Assembly: GCF_014203705.1 (NCBI RefSeq)
Contig: NZ_JACHJR010000001.1
Span: 4,030,001-4,094,000, forward strand
Source of the DNA: Kitasatospora gansuensis
Lineage (GTDB): Bacteria; Actinomycetota; Actinomycetes; Streptomycetales; Streptomycetaceae
DNA length: 64,000 nt
Reading direction: 5' to 3'
The notes beneath the pieces are model-generated. The model ran no database searches. It was not told where the DNA came from and worked only from the letters and a program-made list of their open reading frames with translations. The position numbers and the translations under genes were made by a program. Of the stretch, positions 1-8,057 are shown in pieces (position 1 is the first letter of the stretch; the number at the start of each line of letters is the position of its first letter).

Positions 1-23
1 CCTCCCCAGTAGCATCGTCGGCC

Positions 24-329
24 ATGACCTCCACTCCGGTACCCGAGCGCAGACGCTCGGGCTTCGTCGCCCTCGGCATGGTCGGCACCCTGGCACTGGC
101 GCTGACCAGCTGCTCGTCGAGCGGCAACGCGCCGCGCCGCTGCGTCGACCCGGGCAGCCTCAAGGTGCTGGACAACCACTCCTGCTCGGACGGCAAGACG
201 GCGGCCGGCCGCTGGTACTACTGCGGCTCCGGCTCGGGCATCGCCACCGGCGGCACCTTCGCCAAGGGCGACACCAAGCGCGGCGGCTTCGGCTGCCCGA
301 GCGGCTCGAGCGGTTCGGGCGGAGGTTGA
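24..329 (+). CDS. Small secreted lipoprotein, unknown function
   Basis: A 101-aa protein with a basic N-terminus, a hydrophobic stretch and a lipobox (LTSC, Cys near residue 30), so it is probably a membrane-anchored lipoprotein. The rest is rich in Gly and Ser and has several cysteines (RRC, HSC, YYC, FGC), which suggests a small disulfide-bonded outer domain. It ends in a Gly/Ser tail. Its stop lies just before the start of the glutathionylspermidine-synthase-like gene, so the two are probably co-transcribed. I do not recognise a functional family beyond the lipoprotein signal. Confidence 0.75.
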   Translation: MTSTPVPERRRSGFVALGMVGTLALALTSCSSSGNAPRRCVDPGSLKVLDNHSCSDGKTAAGRWYYCGSGSGIATGGTFAKGDTKRGGFGCPSGSSGSGGG

Positions 330-334
330 TCCTG

Positions 335-1555
335 ATGCGCCGTCACACCATCGACCCCCGCCCCGACTGGCAGCCCACCGTGGAGGGCCAGGGCCTGATC
401 TACGCGGTCTGCGAGGACCCCTGCAACCAGGGCGGCCCGCACGCCTACTGGGACGAGAGCGCGTACTACGAGTTCTCGCTGCCCGAGGTCGAGGCGCTGG
501 AGGAGGTGGTCGAGGAGCTGCACGAGCTCTGCCTGACGGCCGTCGAGCACGTGGTGCGGACGGAGCGGTACGCCGACTACGGCCTGACGGACCCTCGGCT
601 CACCGCGGTGATCGCCGAGTCCTGGCGGCGCCGCGACGAACAGCCGTCGGTGTACGGGCGGTTCGACCTGGCGTACGACGGCGTCGGCCCGGCCAAGCTG
701 TTCGAGTACAACGCGGACACCCCGACCTCGCTGATCGAGGCGGCCGGCCCGCAGTGGTTCTGGATGGAGGAGCGCTTCCCCGGCGCCGACCAGTGGAACT
801 CGCTGCACGAGCGCCTGGTCGCCTCCTGGCAGCGGCAGAAGCACCTGCTGCCGCCCGGTCCGGTGCACTTCGCGCACTCGCGTGGCGACAGCGAGGGCGA
901 GGACTGGATGACCACCCTCTACCTCCAGGAGACCGCCGAGCAGGCCGGGATCGAGACCGTCGGCATCGCCATGGAGGACATCGGCCTGGACGGGCTGACC
1001 GGCCGGTTCGTCGACCTCGACCAGCGGTTCATCCGTTCGGTCTTCAAGCTCTACCCGTGGGAGTGGCTGACCGAGGAGGAGTTCGCCCCGGCCCTGCTCG
1101 GCGGGATCGACCTCGGCGGCTCCACCGGCAGCACGCTGTGGATCGAACCGGCCTGGAAGATGCTGCTGTCCAACAAGGCCCTGCTCGCCGTCCTCTGGGA
1201 GCTCAACCCCGGCCACCCCAACCTGCTGCCCGCCTACCTGGACGGCCCGCGCGAGCTGGTGGAGACCGGGTACGCGATGAAGCCGCTGCTCGGCCGCGAG
1301 GGCGCGGGCGTCCGGATCGTCGAACCGGACGGCAGCCAGACCCGGCTGGCCGCGTGGGCGGGCGATCCGGACCGGTACGGCGCCGAGGGCTTCTGCTACC
1401 AGCAGCTCTGCCCGCTCCCGGACTTCGACGGCAACCGCCCGGTGCTCGGCACCTGGGTGGTCGACGGCGAGGCCGCCGGCCTCGGCATCCGCGAGACCGA
1501 CGACAGCCCGATCACCCACCAGGGCGCCCGCTTCCTGCCGCACCTGATCCGCTGA
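335..1555 (+). CDS. Glutathionylspermidine synthase family protein
   Basis: A 406-aa ATP-grasp type ligase related to the synthetase half of bacterial glutathionylspermidine synthase (family length about 380-400 aa). Features seen: the segment LAYDGVGPAKLFEYNADTPT near residue 110, typical of the nucleotide/substrate site, and KPLLGREGAGV near residue 310. The ATG at 335 is chosen because GGAGG at 321-325 sits nine bases upstream; a TTG at 326 is the alternative. Actinomycetes do not make glutathione, so the true substrate is probably another peptide or polyamine. It follows the lipoprotein gene directly, which suggests an envelope-related role (inference). Confidence 0.85.
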   Translation: MRRHTIDPRPDWQPTVEGQGLIYAVCEDPCNQGGPHAYWDESAYYEFSLPEVEALEEVVEELHELCLTAVEHVVRTERYADYGLTDPRLTAVIAESWRRRDEQPSVYGRFDLAYDGVGPAKLFEYNADTPTSLIEAAGPQWFWMEERFPGADQWNSLHERLVASWQRQKHLLPPGPVHFAHSRGDSEGEDWMTTLYLQETAEQAGIETVGIAMEDIGLDGLTGRFVDLDQRFIRSVFKLYPWEWLTEEEFAPALLGGIDLGGSTGSTLWIEPAWKMLLSNKALLAVLWELNPGHPNLLPAYLDGPRELVETGYAMKPLLGREGAGVRIVEPDGSQTRLAAWAGDPDRYGAEGFCYQQLCPLPDFDGNRPVLGTWVVDGEAAGLGIRETDDSPITHQGARFLPHLIR

Positions 1556-1617
1556 CGGGCCTGCTGGGGCCTTTGCGTACCGGAATCAGCCGTGGCCCGA
1601 TGCGGTTGGATGGGGGC

Positions 1618-3432
1618 ATGGCTACTCGTGCACGTGTCCGCGCCCCCGAACTGGTGGGGAAGGGCGGCTGGCTCAACACCGGCGGCAAGGATCTGTCGCT
1701 GGCTGACTTCCGCGGCAAGATCCTGGTCCTCGACTTCTGGACCTTCTGCTGCATCAACTGTCTCCACGTCCTGGACGAGCTCCGGGAGCTCGAGGAGAAG
1801 CACCGCGACACCGTGGTGATCGTCGGCGTCCACTCGCCCAAGTTCGTGCACGAGGCCGACCACCAGGCCGTGGTGGACGCGGTGGCCCGGTACGAGGTGC
1901 ACCACCCGGTGCTGGACGACCCGGAGCTGGTGACCTGGAAGCAGTACGCGGTCCGGGCCTGGCCGACGCTGGTGGTGATCGACCCGGAGGGGTACGTGGT
2001 CGCCCAGCACGCCGGTGAGGGGCACGCGCACGCGATCGCGAAGCTGGTCGAGGAGCTGGAGGCGGAGCACGCGGCCAAGGGGACGCTGCGGCGCGGCGAC
2101 GGCCCGTACGTGGCGCCGGAGCCGGTCGCGGGGGACCTGAAGTTCCCGGGCAAGGCGGTCCGGCTGCCGGACGGGCACTACCTGGTCGCGGACTCCGGGC
2201 ACCACTCACTGGTGGAGCTGGCCGAGGACGGCGAGACGGTGGTGCGGCGGATCGGCGACGGCGAGCGCGGGTTCGTGGACGGTACGGCGCCCCGGTTCAG
2301 CGAGCCGCAGGGGCTGGCACTGGCCCCCGAGGGGCTCGGCTACGACGTGGTGGTGGCCGACACGGTGAACCACGCGCTGCGCGGGGTCCGGCTCTCGGAC
2401 GGTTCGGTCAGCACGCTGGCCGGTACCGGCAGGCAGTGGTGGCAGGGGTCCCCGACCGAGGGCCCGGCCACCGAGGTCGACCTCTCCTCGCCCTGGGACG
2501 TGGCGTTCTTCGACGGCCGGGTCTGGATCGCGATGGCCGGCGTGCACCAGCTCTGGGCGTACGACCCGGCCACCGGCACCGTCGGGGTCGCGGCCGGCAC
2601 CACCAACGAGGGCCTGGTGGACGGCCCGGTGGCGGAGGCGTGGTTCGCCCAGCCGTCCGGCCTGGCGGTCTCGGCGGACGGCGAGAAGCTCTGGGTCGCC
2701 GACTCGGAGACCTCGGCGGTCCGCTGGGTTTCACGTGAAACACAGTCCGTGCACACCGCGGTCGGCACCGGCCTGTTCGACTTCGGCCACCGGGACGGCG
2801 CGGCCGACCAGGCGCTGCTCCAGCACCCGCTCGGGGTGACCGTGCTGCCCGACGGCTCGGTGGCGATCGCCGACACCTACAACCACGCGCTGCGCCGCTT
2901 CGACCCGGCGACCGGCGAGGTCAGCACGCTGGCCACCGACCTGCGCGAGCCCTCCGGCGCGGTGCTGGTCGGCGAGGACATCGTGGTGGTCGAGTCGGCC
3001 CGGCACCGGCTGACCAGGCTCCGGCTCCCCGAGGAGGCCGTCCGGGTGGACGCGGTCGCCCACCGCACCCAGCGCGCCGCCACCGAGGTGGCACCGGGCG
3101 CGCTCCGCCTCGACGTGGTCTTCCAGGCCCCCAGCGGCCAGAAGCTGGACGAGCGCTACGGCCCGTCCACCCGCCTGCTGGTCAGCTCCACCCCGCCCGA
3201 ACTCCTGCTCTCCGGCGCGGGCCCCGACTCCGACCTCACCCGTGAGCTGGTCCTCTCGGACCAGCTCACCGAGGGCGTCCTGCACGTCTCGGCGATGGCC
3301 GCCTCCTGCGACGACGACCCGGAGATCGAGTACCCCGCCTGCCACGTCCACCAGCAGGACTGGGGCGTCCCGATCCGGATCACCCCGGCCGGGATCAGCC
3401 GGCTGCCACTGGTGCTCGCCGGTCTGGAGTGA
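1618..3432 (+). CDS. Thioredoxin-fold / NHL-repeat protein
   Basis: A 604-aa protein. Residues about 10-150 form a TlpA/AhpC-like thioredoxin domain with the redox motif C45-I-N-C48, preceded by another Cys (C44). Residues about 165-500 carry NHL-type beta-propeller repeats (for example LPDGHYLVADSGHHSLVEL and LPDGSVAIADTYNHALRRF), and a C-terminal beta domain follows. This is the bacterial NHLRC2-like architecture. No signal peptide is seen, so it is probably cytoplasmic. The start ATG lies six bases after a GGAT box, a spacing that suggests a leaderless transcript. The 3' end overlaps the convergent acyltransferase gene by 38 bp. Confidence 0.85.
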   Translation: MATRARVRAPELVGKGGWLNTGGKDLSLADFRGKILVLDFWTFCCINCLHVLDELRELEEKHRDTVVIVGVHSPKFVHEADHQAVVDAVARYEVHHPVLDDPELVTWKQYAVRAWPTLVVIDPEGYVVAQHAGEGHAHAIAKLVEELEAEHAAKGTLRRGDGPYVAPEPVAGDLKFPGKAVRLPDGHYLVADSGHHSLVELAEDGETVVRRIGDGERGFVDGTAPRFSEPQGLALAPEGLGYDVVVADTVNHALRGVRLSDGSVSTLAGTGRQWWQGSPTEGPATEVDLSSPWDVAFFDGRVWIAMAGVHQLWAYDPATGTVGVAAGTTNEGLVDGPVAEAWFAQPSGLAVSADGEKLWVADSETSAVRWVSRETQSVHTAVGTGLFDFGHRDGAADQALLQHPLGVTVLPDGSVAIADTYNHALRRFDPATGEVSTLATDLREPSGAVLVGEDIVVVESARHRLTRLRLPEEAVRVDAVAHRTQRAATEVAPGALRLDVVFQAPSGQKLDERYGPSTRLLVSSTPPELLLSGAGPDSDLTRELVLSDQLTEGVLHVSAMAASCDDDPEIEYPACHVHQQDWGVPIRITPAGISRLPLVLAGLE

Positions 3433-4528
3433 CCTCGGACGCCGGCTGCTCGGCGGTGGCCGGACGGGAGGTGGGGAACTTCCGGTCCAGCCACTTGATC
3501 AGCCGGCGTCCGTTGCCGATCATCGGCTGCTCCACCCAGCGGTACAGCCCGTCGGCGGCGAACAGCGCGACCAGCGTGACGGCGGTCGCGAACAGCGGCG
3601 TGCCACCGGGCAGCCACGGCGCCAGCACGGCGACCACGCCGACCGCCAGGGCCTGCAGCAGGTAGACGCCGTACGAGCGCTCGCCGACGAAGACCAGCGG
3701 GCGCAGCGAGAGCACCCAGCGGCCGGGGCCGGGGCCGAACAGCGAGGGCAGCAGGACGGCGACGGCGAGGCCGTAGAGGAAGACGGCGGGCTGCTCGCCA
3801 CCGAAGTACTTGACCAGGTCCCGCAGGTGCAGGTGCAGGACCAGGAAGGCGGCCGCGACCGCCACCCCGGTCAGCGGGTGGGTGAGCGGACGGAACAGGG
3901 CGTACCCGCGCCGGTGGTGCAGCACCACGGCGAGCAGCGCGCCGGTCAGCAGGACCGAGTAGTGGATGCCCATGCCGTGCCAGGTGTCCGACCACCGGAT
4001 CAGCACCAGGACGATGGCCGCCACGGCGAGCGGCGCCCGGAGCTTCCGGGAGATCGCGCCGACCAGGATCAGCGCCAGCGGCCAGACCAGGTAGAACTTC
4101 TGCTCGATGCCGATGGTCCAGGTGTGCAGGTACGGGGTGTCGCCCGCGAGGTGGTACTCGCTCATGAAGCCGAGGAAGTGCGGGAGGTGGTTCATCAGCA
4201 CGTTCCAGCTGTAGCCGGAGTGGTAGACGCCCAGGGCCGTGGCCGCCAGCCCCAGGTAGTAGAGCGGCACGATCCGGAAGATCCGGCGCAGGTAGAAGTT
4301 GCGCAGCGATATCCGGCCGGTCCGGTCCTTCTCGCGGAGCATCAGCGTGGTGATCAGGAAGCCGGAGACCACGAAGAAGATGTGCACACCGATCCAGCCG
4401 GACAGGAACACCACCTTGCCGCCGCCGTAGTGGAAGAAGATCACGATCACGGCGGCGATCGCCCGGAGTCCGTCCAGCGCGTCGAACCTCCTCAGCGCGA
4501 GGAATTCGGCGTGGGTCAGGGTGCGCAT
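3395..4528 (-). CDS. Acyltransferase 3 (OafA/YrhL-type) integral membrane protein
   Basis: A 377-aa multi-pass membrane acyltransferase. The N-terminal motif LRRFDALDGLRAIAAVIVIFFHY carries the conserved R and H of the family, and about ten hydrophobic segments follow. Such enzymes acetylate or acylate extracellular polysaccharides or lipid-linked sugars. The ATG at 4528 is preferred because GGAG lies about eight bases upstream; a longer frame begins at 4576. It is convergent with the NHL gene and its end overlaps it. The acceptor is unknown. Confidence 0.85.
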   Translation of the reverse strand: MRTLTHAEFLALRRFDALDGLRAIAAVIVIFFHYGGGKVVFLSGWIGVHIFFVVSGFLITTLMLREKDRTGRISLRNFYLRRIFRIVPLYYLGLAATALGVYHSGYSWNVLMNHLPHFLGFMSEYHLAGDTPYLHTWTIGIEQKFYLVWPLALILVGAISRKLRAPLAVAAIVLVLIRWSDTWHGMGIHYSVLLTGALLAVVLHHRRGYALFRPLTHPLTGVAVAAAFLVLHLHLRDLVKYFGGEQPAVFLYGLAVAVLLPSLFGPGPGRWVLSLRPLVFVGERSYGVYLLQALAVGVVAVLAPWLPGGTPLFATAVTLVALFAADGLYRWVEQPMIGNGRRLIKWLDRKFPTSRPATAEQPASEVTPDRRAPVAAG

Positions 4529-4685
4529 GGGGCGTCTCCGGGCTGATGGGCTGACAGGCGGGGGATGGCACATCATCGCCGATGGGCGCCTGGCCCGGCG
4601 AACGGGCCCCCGGATGTCAGCCCGAACGGGCGTTGCTGCTCAGCCCGAACGGCCCTTGGCCCTCAGCCCGGACGCCCCCGTGCCG
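4529..4685. repeat. Short degenerate repeats between two minus-strand genes
   Basis: This 157-bp gap carries two copies of TCAGCCCGAACGG (about 4619 and 4640) and diverged forms (TCAGCCCGGACG, TCAGCCCATCGG) spaced roughly 20 bp apart. I see no gene. The repeats may be a leader or regulatory element of the acyltransferase gene, or simple local expansion. Confidence 0.4.
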
Positions 4686-5288
4686 TCAGCCCATCGGTCC
4701 CGCTGCCAGGCGGGTGGTCAGGCGGTCCTTCGCCGTGGGCCACTCGTCGGCGAGCATCGAGAAGTACACGCTGTCCCGCCAGCTGCCGTCCCGGCGCTGG
4801 CGGGAGCGGCGGAAGGTGCCCTCGTACTGGGCGCCGAGGCGCTTGATCGCGTTCTGCGAGCGCTCGTTGAGGTGGTCGGTCTTCCAGCAGACCCGGCCCA
4901 TGCCGAGGTCCTCGAACGCGTGGGTGAGCAGCAGCAGCTTGGACTCGGTGTTGACCTCGGTCCGCCAGACCTGGCGGCCGTACCAGGTGCCGCCGATCTC
5001 CAGGCTCTCGTCGTCGGCGGAGGCGTCGAAGTAGCAGGTGACGCCGACCGCCTTGCCGGTGCTCAGGTGGATCACCGCGAAGGGGTCGCAGCTCGGGTCG
5101 TCGATCCGGGCGGTGAGGTTGTCGGCCATCTCGGCCGGGGTGGTGGGGATGGCCACCGGCACCCAGCGAAACACCTCCTCGTCGTTGCCGGCCGCCTCGA
5201 AGAGGTCGGCGGCGTGGGCGGGGGTGAGGGGCTCCAGCCGGACATGACGGCCGGTCAGGACAGTGGGGGAGGGCAGCTTCGCGGTCAT
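4686..5288 (-). CDS. GNAT-family N-acetyltransferase (RimJ/RimL type)
   Basis: A 200-aa acetyltransferase of the RimJ/RimL branch. It has an N-terminal LTGRHVRLEPLTPAHAADLF strand-helix, and the central segment IGGTWYGRQVWRTEVNTESKLLLLTHAFEDLGMGRV matches the acetyl-CoA binding beta4/alpha3 region. LNERSQNAIKRLGAQYEGTFRRSR is the usual C-terminal signature. Targets in this family include protein N-termini, amino acids and small antibiotics. It is divergent from the biosynthetic operon and shares a 178-bp intergenic region containing palindromes, so co-regulation with the cluster, or a self-resistance role, is possible but unproven. Confidence 0.85.
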   Translation of the reverse strand: MTAKLPSPTVLTGRHVRLEPLTPAHAADLFEAAGNDEEVFRWVPVAIPTTPAEMADNLTARIDDPSCDPFAVIHLSTGKAVGVTCYFDASADDESLEIGGTWYGRQVWRTEVNTESKLLLLTHAFEDLGMGRVCWKTDHLNERSQNAIKRLGAQYEGTFRRSRQRRDGSWRDSVYFSMLADEWPTAKDRLTTRLAAGPMG

Positions 5289-5308
5289 GGGGAAACGCTA
5301 ACGCGTCA

Positions 5309-5344
5309 TTGAACTAGGTGCAACACATATTTGCACTAGTGCAA
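5309..5344. promoter_or_regulatory. Paired operator-like palindromes in the divergent promoter
   Basis: TTGCACTAGTGCAA at 5331-5344 is a perfect 14-bp palindrome. An imperfect version, TTGAACTAGGTGCAA, lies at 5309-5323, one to two helical turns away. They sit between the GNAT start (5288) and the MFS start (5467), in AT-rich sequence that stands out here. The arrangement looks like tandem sites for a dimeric repressor, of GntR or TetR type by appearance. The cognate regulator is not identified. Confidence 0.6.
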
Positions 5345-5429
5345 AGGCTGCCAGGTTGCTGCCACCGCGCCTGCAGCTTGCTGACCCCGGAACCCCTGGG
5401 AGGGGCAGGGGCGGCCCGGCATCGTTTTC

Positions 5430-5446
5430 GGAGTCGTACCGACTCC
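5430..5446. promoter_or_regulatory. 17-bp inverted repeat just upstream of the operon
   Basis: GGAGTCG-TAC-CGACTCC is a perfect 7-bp inverted repeat with a 3-bp centre, ending 20 bp before the ATG of the MFS gene. It could be an operator overlapping the promoter, or a small hairpin in the 5' leader. It differs from the upstream TTGCACTAGTGCAA site, so a second regulator is possible. Confidence 0.5.
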
Positions 5447-5466
5447 AAGAAAGCGAGCCCGCTCCG

Positions 5467-6948
5467 ATGGCTGTCCTGGCCGAAACCCCCCTGGTGGCAG
5501 ACCCGCCGCCGGCCCCGACCCGGTTGTCGGGTCAGCACAAGCTGATCCTCGCCCTACTGCTGGGCACCCAGTTCATGCTCACGGTCGACTTCTCGATCCT
5601 GAACGTCGCGCTGCCCGACCTCGGCGCGGACCTGGCCTTCTCGAAGGCGAACCTGCAGTGGGTGGCCACCGCCTTCGCGCTGCCGGCCGCCGGCTTCACC
5701 CTGCTGTTCGGCCGCTTCGGTGACCTGTTCGGCCGCCGCCGGCTGTTCCTCGGCGGGATGGGCCTGCTGGCCGCCGCCTCGCTGCTCGGCGGTCTGACGG
5801 ACAGTCAGCAGCTGATCATCGTGGCCCGGGTGCTGCAGGGCCTGGCCACCGCGATGGCCACCCCGGCGGCGCTCTCGCTGCTGACCACCGCCTTCCCGGA
5901 GGGCGCGCTGCGTGACAAGGCGCTCGGCCTCAACGGCGCGCTGCGTGACAAGGCGCTCGGCCTCAACGGCGCGCTGCTGTCCGGTGGTTTCACCGTCGGC
6001 GCGCTGCTCGGCGGCGTCCTGACCGATGTGCTGACCTGGCGCTGGGCCTTCCTGCTGAACGTGCCGATCGCGCTGCTGGTGCTGTTCGTGGCGCCCGCCG
6101 TGATCAAGGAGAGCCGGACCCCGGACAAGGTGAAGCTGGACATCCCCGGCGCGATCACCGTCACCGCCGGCCTGCTCGCGCTGACCTACGGCTTCACCGC
6201 CGCGGGCACCGAGGGCTGGAGCGACCCGGTCGCGCTCGGCTCGCTGGCCGCCGCCGTGCTGCTGCTCACCGCGTTCTACCTGATCGAGCGCAAGGCGGTC
6301 GCCCCGCTGGCCTCGGTCCGGATCCTGAACCGCCCCTCGGTCAAGTGGGGCAACGTCGGCGGCTTCCTGGCCTTCGGCATGGAGACCGCGGTGGTCTTCA
6401 TGATGACGCTGTACCTCCAGGAGGTGCTGCACTACTCGGCGATGGCCACCGGTCTGGCCTTCGCGGTGCCCGGTGTCGCGGCGGTGCTGGCAGGTCTCGG
6501 CGCGCCGAAGCTGATCGGCCGCTTCGGCAGCCGCAACGTGCTGGTCGGCGGTCTGCTGGTGCAGGCGGTGGCCAACCTGCCGCTGCTGCTCCTGGACGTC
6601 GAGAAGGGCTGGTTCGGCCTGGTCCTGGCGGTGCTCGGGATCGGCTTCTACGGCAACGTGACCGCGATCGTCGCCTTCAACGTGACCGCCACCTCCGGCC
6701 TGCCGAACGAGGAGCAGGGCCTGGCCACCGGCCTGACCACGCTCACCCAGCAGATCGGCTTCACCCTCGGCATCCCGCTGCTCAGCTCGATGGTGGCGCT
6801 CGGCGCCTCCGGCCACCAGGACAGCGGCTCCGCCGCGGCCCTGCTGGACGGCATCCACCTCGGGGTCGGCGTGGACGTCGCGGTGACCGCGGCGGGCCTG
6901 GCCCTGATCGCCACCTTCCTGCGCTCGGCCCGGCAGCCCTCGGCCTGA
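5467..6948 (+). CDS. MFS transporter, DHA2 (14-TM drug:H+ antiporter) type
   Basis: A 493-aa transporter with about 14 hydrophobic segments and the motif FGRFGDLFGRRRLF near residue 80, typical of EmrB/QacA-like drug exporters. It is the first gene of the biosynthetic operon, 32 bp ahead of the diiron oxidase gene, and is the best candidate for product export and self-resistance. The ATG at 5467 begins MAVLAETPLVADPP; the frame extends upstream without a better start. An 11-aa segment (GALRDKALGLN) is present twice in tandem around residues 146-167, in the loop before TM5, where relatives are expected to have one copy. Confidence 0.88.
   Translation: MAVLAETPLVADPPPAPTRLSGQHKLILALLLGTQFMLTVDFSILNVALPDLGADLAFSKANLQWVATAFALPAAGFTLLFGRFGDLFGRRRLFLGGMGLLAAASLLGGLTDSQQLIIVARVLQGLATAMATPAALSLLTTAFPEGALRDKALGLNGALRDKALGLNGALLSGGFTVGALLGGVLTDVLTWRWAFLLNVPIALLVLFVAPAVIKESRTPDKVKLDIPGAITVTAGLLALTYGFTAAGTEGWSDPVALGSLAAAVLLLTAFYLIERKAVAPLASVRILNRPSVKWGNVGGFLAFGMETAVVFMMTLYLQEVLHYSAMATGLAFAVPGVAAVLAGLGAPKLIGRFGSRNVLVGGLLVQAVANLPLLLLDVEKGWFGLVLAVLGIGFYGNVTAIVAFNVTATSGLPNEEQGLATGLTTLTQQIGFTLGIPLLSSMVALGASGHQDSGSAAALLDGIHLGVGVDVAVTAAGLALIATFLRSARQPSA
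5902..5967 (+). repeat. Perfect 33-bp tandem duplication inside the MFS gene
   Basis: The 33-bp unit 5902-5934 is repeated without change at 5935-5967, and its first nine bases recur at 5968-5976. The duplication is in frame and adds 11 residues (GALRDKALGLN) to the cytoplasmic loop/TM5 entry. Perfect identity at the DNA level suggests a recent slippage or recombination event, or an assembly artefact. Confidence 0.9.
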
Positions 6949-6980
6949 GTCCGTCCGAATTCCCACACCCGAGGAGAACC

Positions 6981-8057
6981 ATGAGCACCGCAACGGCCGA
7001 ACAGCTGGCCCCCGCCGTCGACGCGGCGGACCCGGTCCCCGGATTCGGCGCCCAAAAGTCCCGTGAGTTCGTCGAGTGGTTCCTGCCCTGGCTGACCCGG
7101 GGCGCCGAGGAGCTGGACCGGGCCTTCGGCGAGCCCGCCGTCCAGGCCGAACTGCTGGACGCCGTACGCTCGCTGGCCGTCCTGCGGGAGTCCGGGGACG
7201 AGGACGCGTTCTTCGCGCAGCAGTACCTGCTGTCCCGGATCTACGCCCTGCACCTTCAACTCCCCAGCGGCGCCTCGGCGGAGGGCTCGGTCGTGCTGCA
7301 CGCCGTGACCCGGCGCCTGGAGCTCGACACGATGGCCGCCGAGGACGCCCGGCTGGACGAGGAGGTGCTGGTCGGCGCGCCCGAGGACGCCGAGGCGTAC
7401 GTGCCGTGGCTGAAGGAAGTCACCCGCGCGCACCGGGCGTTCAAGCACCCGTACTACCACGAGTTCGTCCGCAACGAGGCGAACCCCTCGGACCTGCGCC
7501 GGTACATCGTGCAGGAGTCGGCGGTCGACTCCCGGTTCGACGACCTGCTGGCCCTGATGCAGCTCGGGACCAGCGGTGGCGCCAAGTTGGAGATCGCCAC
7601 CAACTTCTGGGACGAGATGGGCAACGGTGACCCGCTGCAGGTGCACACCCTGCTGTTCGGCAAGATCATCGACTCGTTCGGGATCAGCGACGCCGAGCTG
7701 GAGGGCGGCCTGACCGCCGAGGCGCTGCTGAGCGGCAACCTGGCCGTGCTGTGCTGCCGTTACCGCAGCCTCTTCCCGGAGGCGGTGGGCTTCCTGGCGA
7801 TGACCGAGTGGCTGGTGCCGGACCGCTTCTCCCAGGTGCTGCACGCCTGGCGCCGGCTGGACCTGCCGCCGGCCGCGATCGTCTACCACGACCTGCACAT
7901 CGGGGTGGACGCGCACCACGCCAGCGGCTGGTTCGCCAACGTGGTCAAGCCCGCGGCAGCCGACCCGGCCACCCGTCGGGCGATGACCCGGGGCGCCCTG
8001 TGGCGGCTCAACTCCTCGGCCAGGTACCTGGATCACAGCCTGGCCTGGTCCCGGTGA
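6981..8057 (+). CDS. Heme-oxygenase-like diiron oxidase (iron-containing redox enzyme family)
   Basis: A 358-aa, mostly helical protein of the haem-oxygenase-2-like (HDO) superfamily, whose members (UndA, BesC, SznF) use O2 to cleave, desaturate or N-oxygenate amino acids and fatty acids. Candidate metal ligands are E179 (with D183), D211/E212, H222 and the set H306-x3-D310-x2-H313. The spacing of the last five matches the E/H and HxxxDxxH ligands of SznF-type enzymes. In the first motif an ExxH would be expected, but V182 occupies the His position. Start: ATG 6981 with GAGGAG five bases upstream. It probably performs the committed oxidation of an amino acid or an aminoacyl thioester (inference). 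Confidence 0.8.
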   Translation: MSTATAEQLAPAVDAADPVPGFGAQKSREFVEWFLPWLTRGAEELDRAFGEPAVQAELLDAVRSLAVLRESGDEDAFFAQQYLLSRIYALHLQLPSGASAEGSVVLHAVTRRLELDTMAAEDARLDEEVLVGAPEDAEAYVPWLKEVTRAHRAFKHPYYHEFVRNEANPSDLRRYIVQESAVDSRFDDLLALMQLGTSGGAKLEIATNFWDEMGNGDPLQVHTLLFGKIIDSFGISDAELEGGLTAEALLSGNLAVLCCRYRSLFPEAVGFLAMTEWLVPDRFSQVLHAWRRLDLPPAAIVYHDLHIGVDAHHASGWFANVVKPAAADPATRRAMTRGALWRLNSSARYLDHSLAWSR

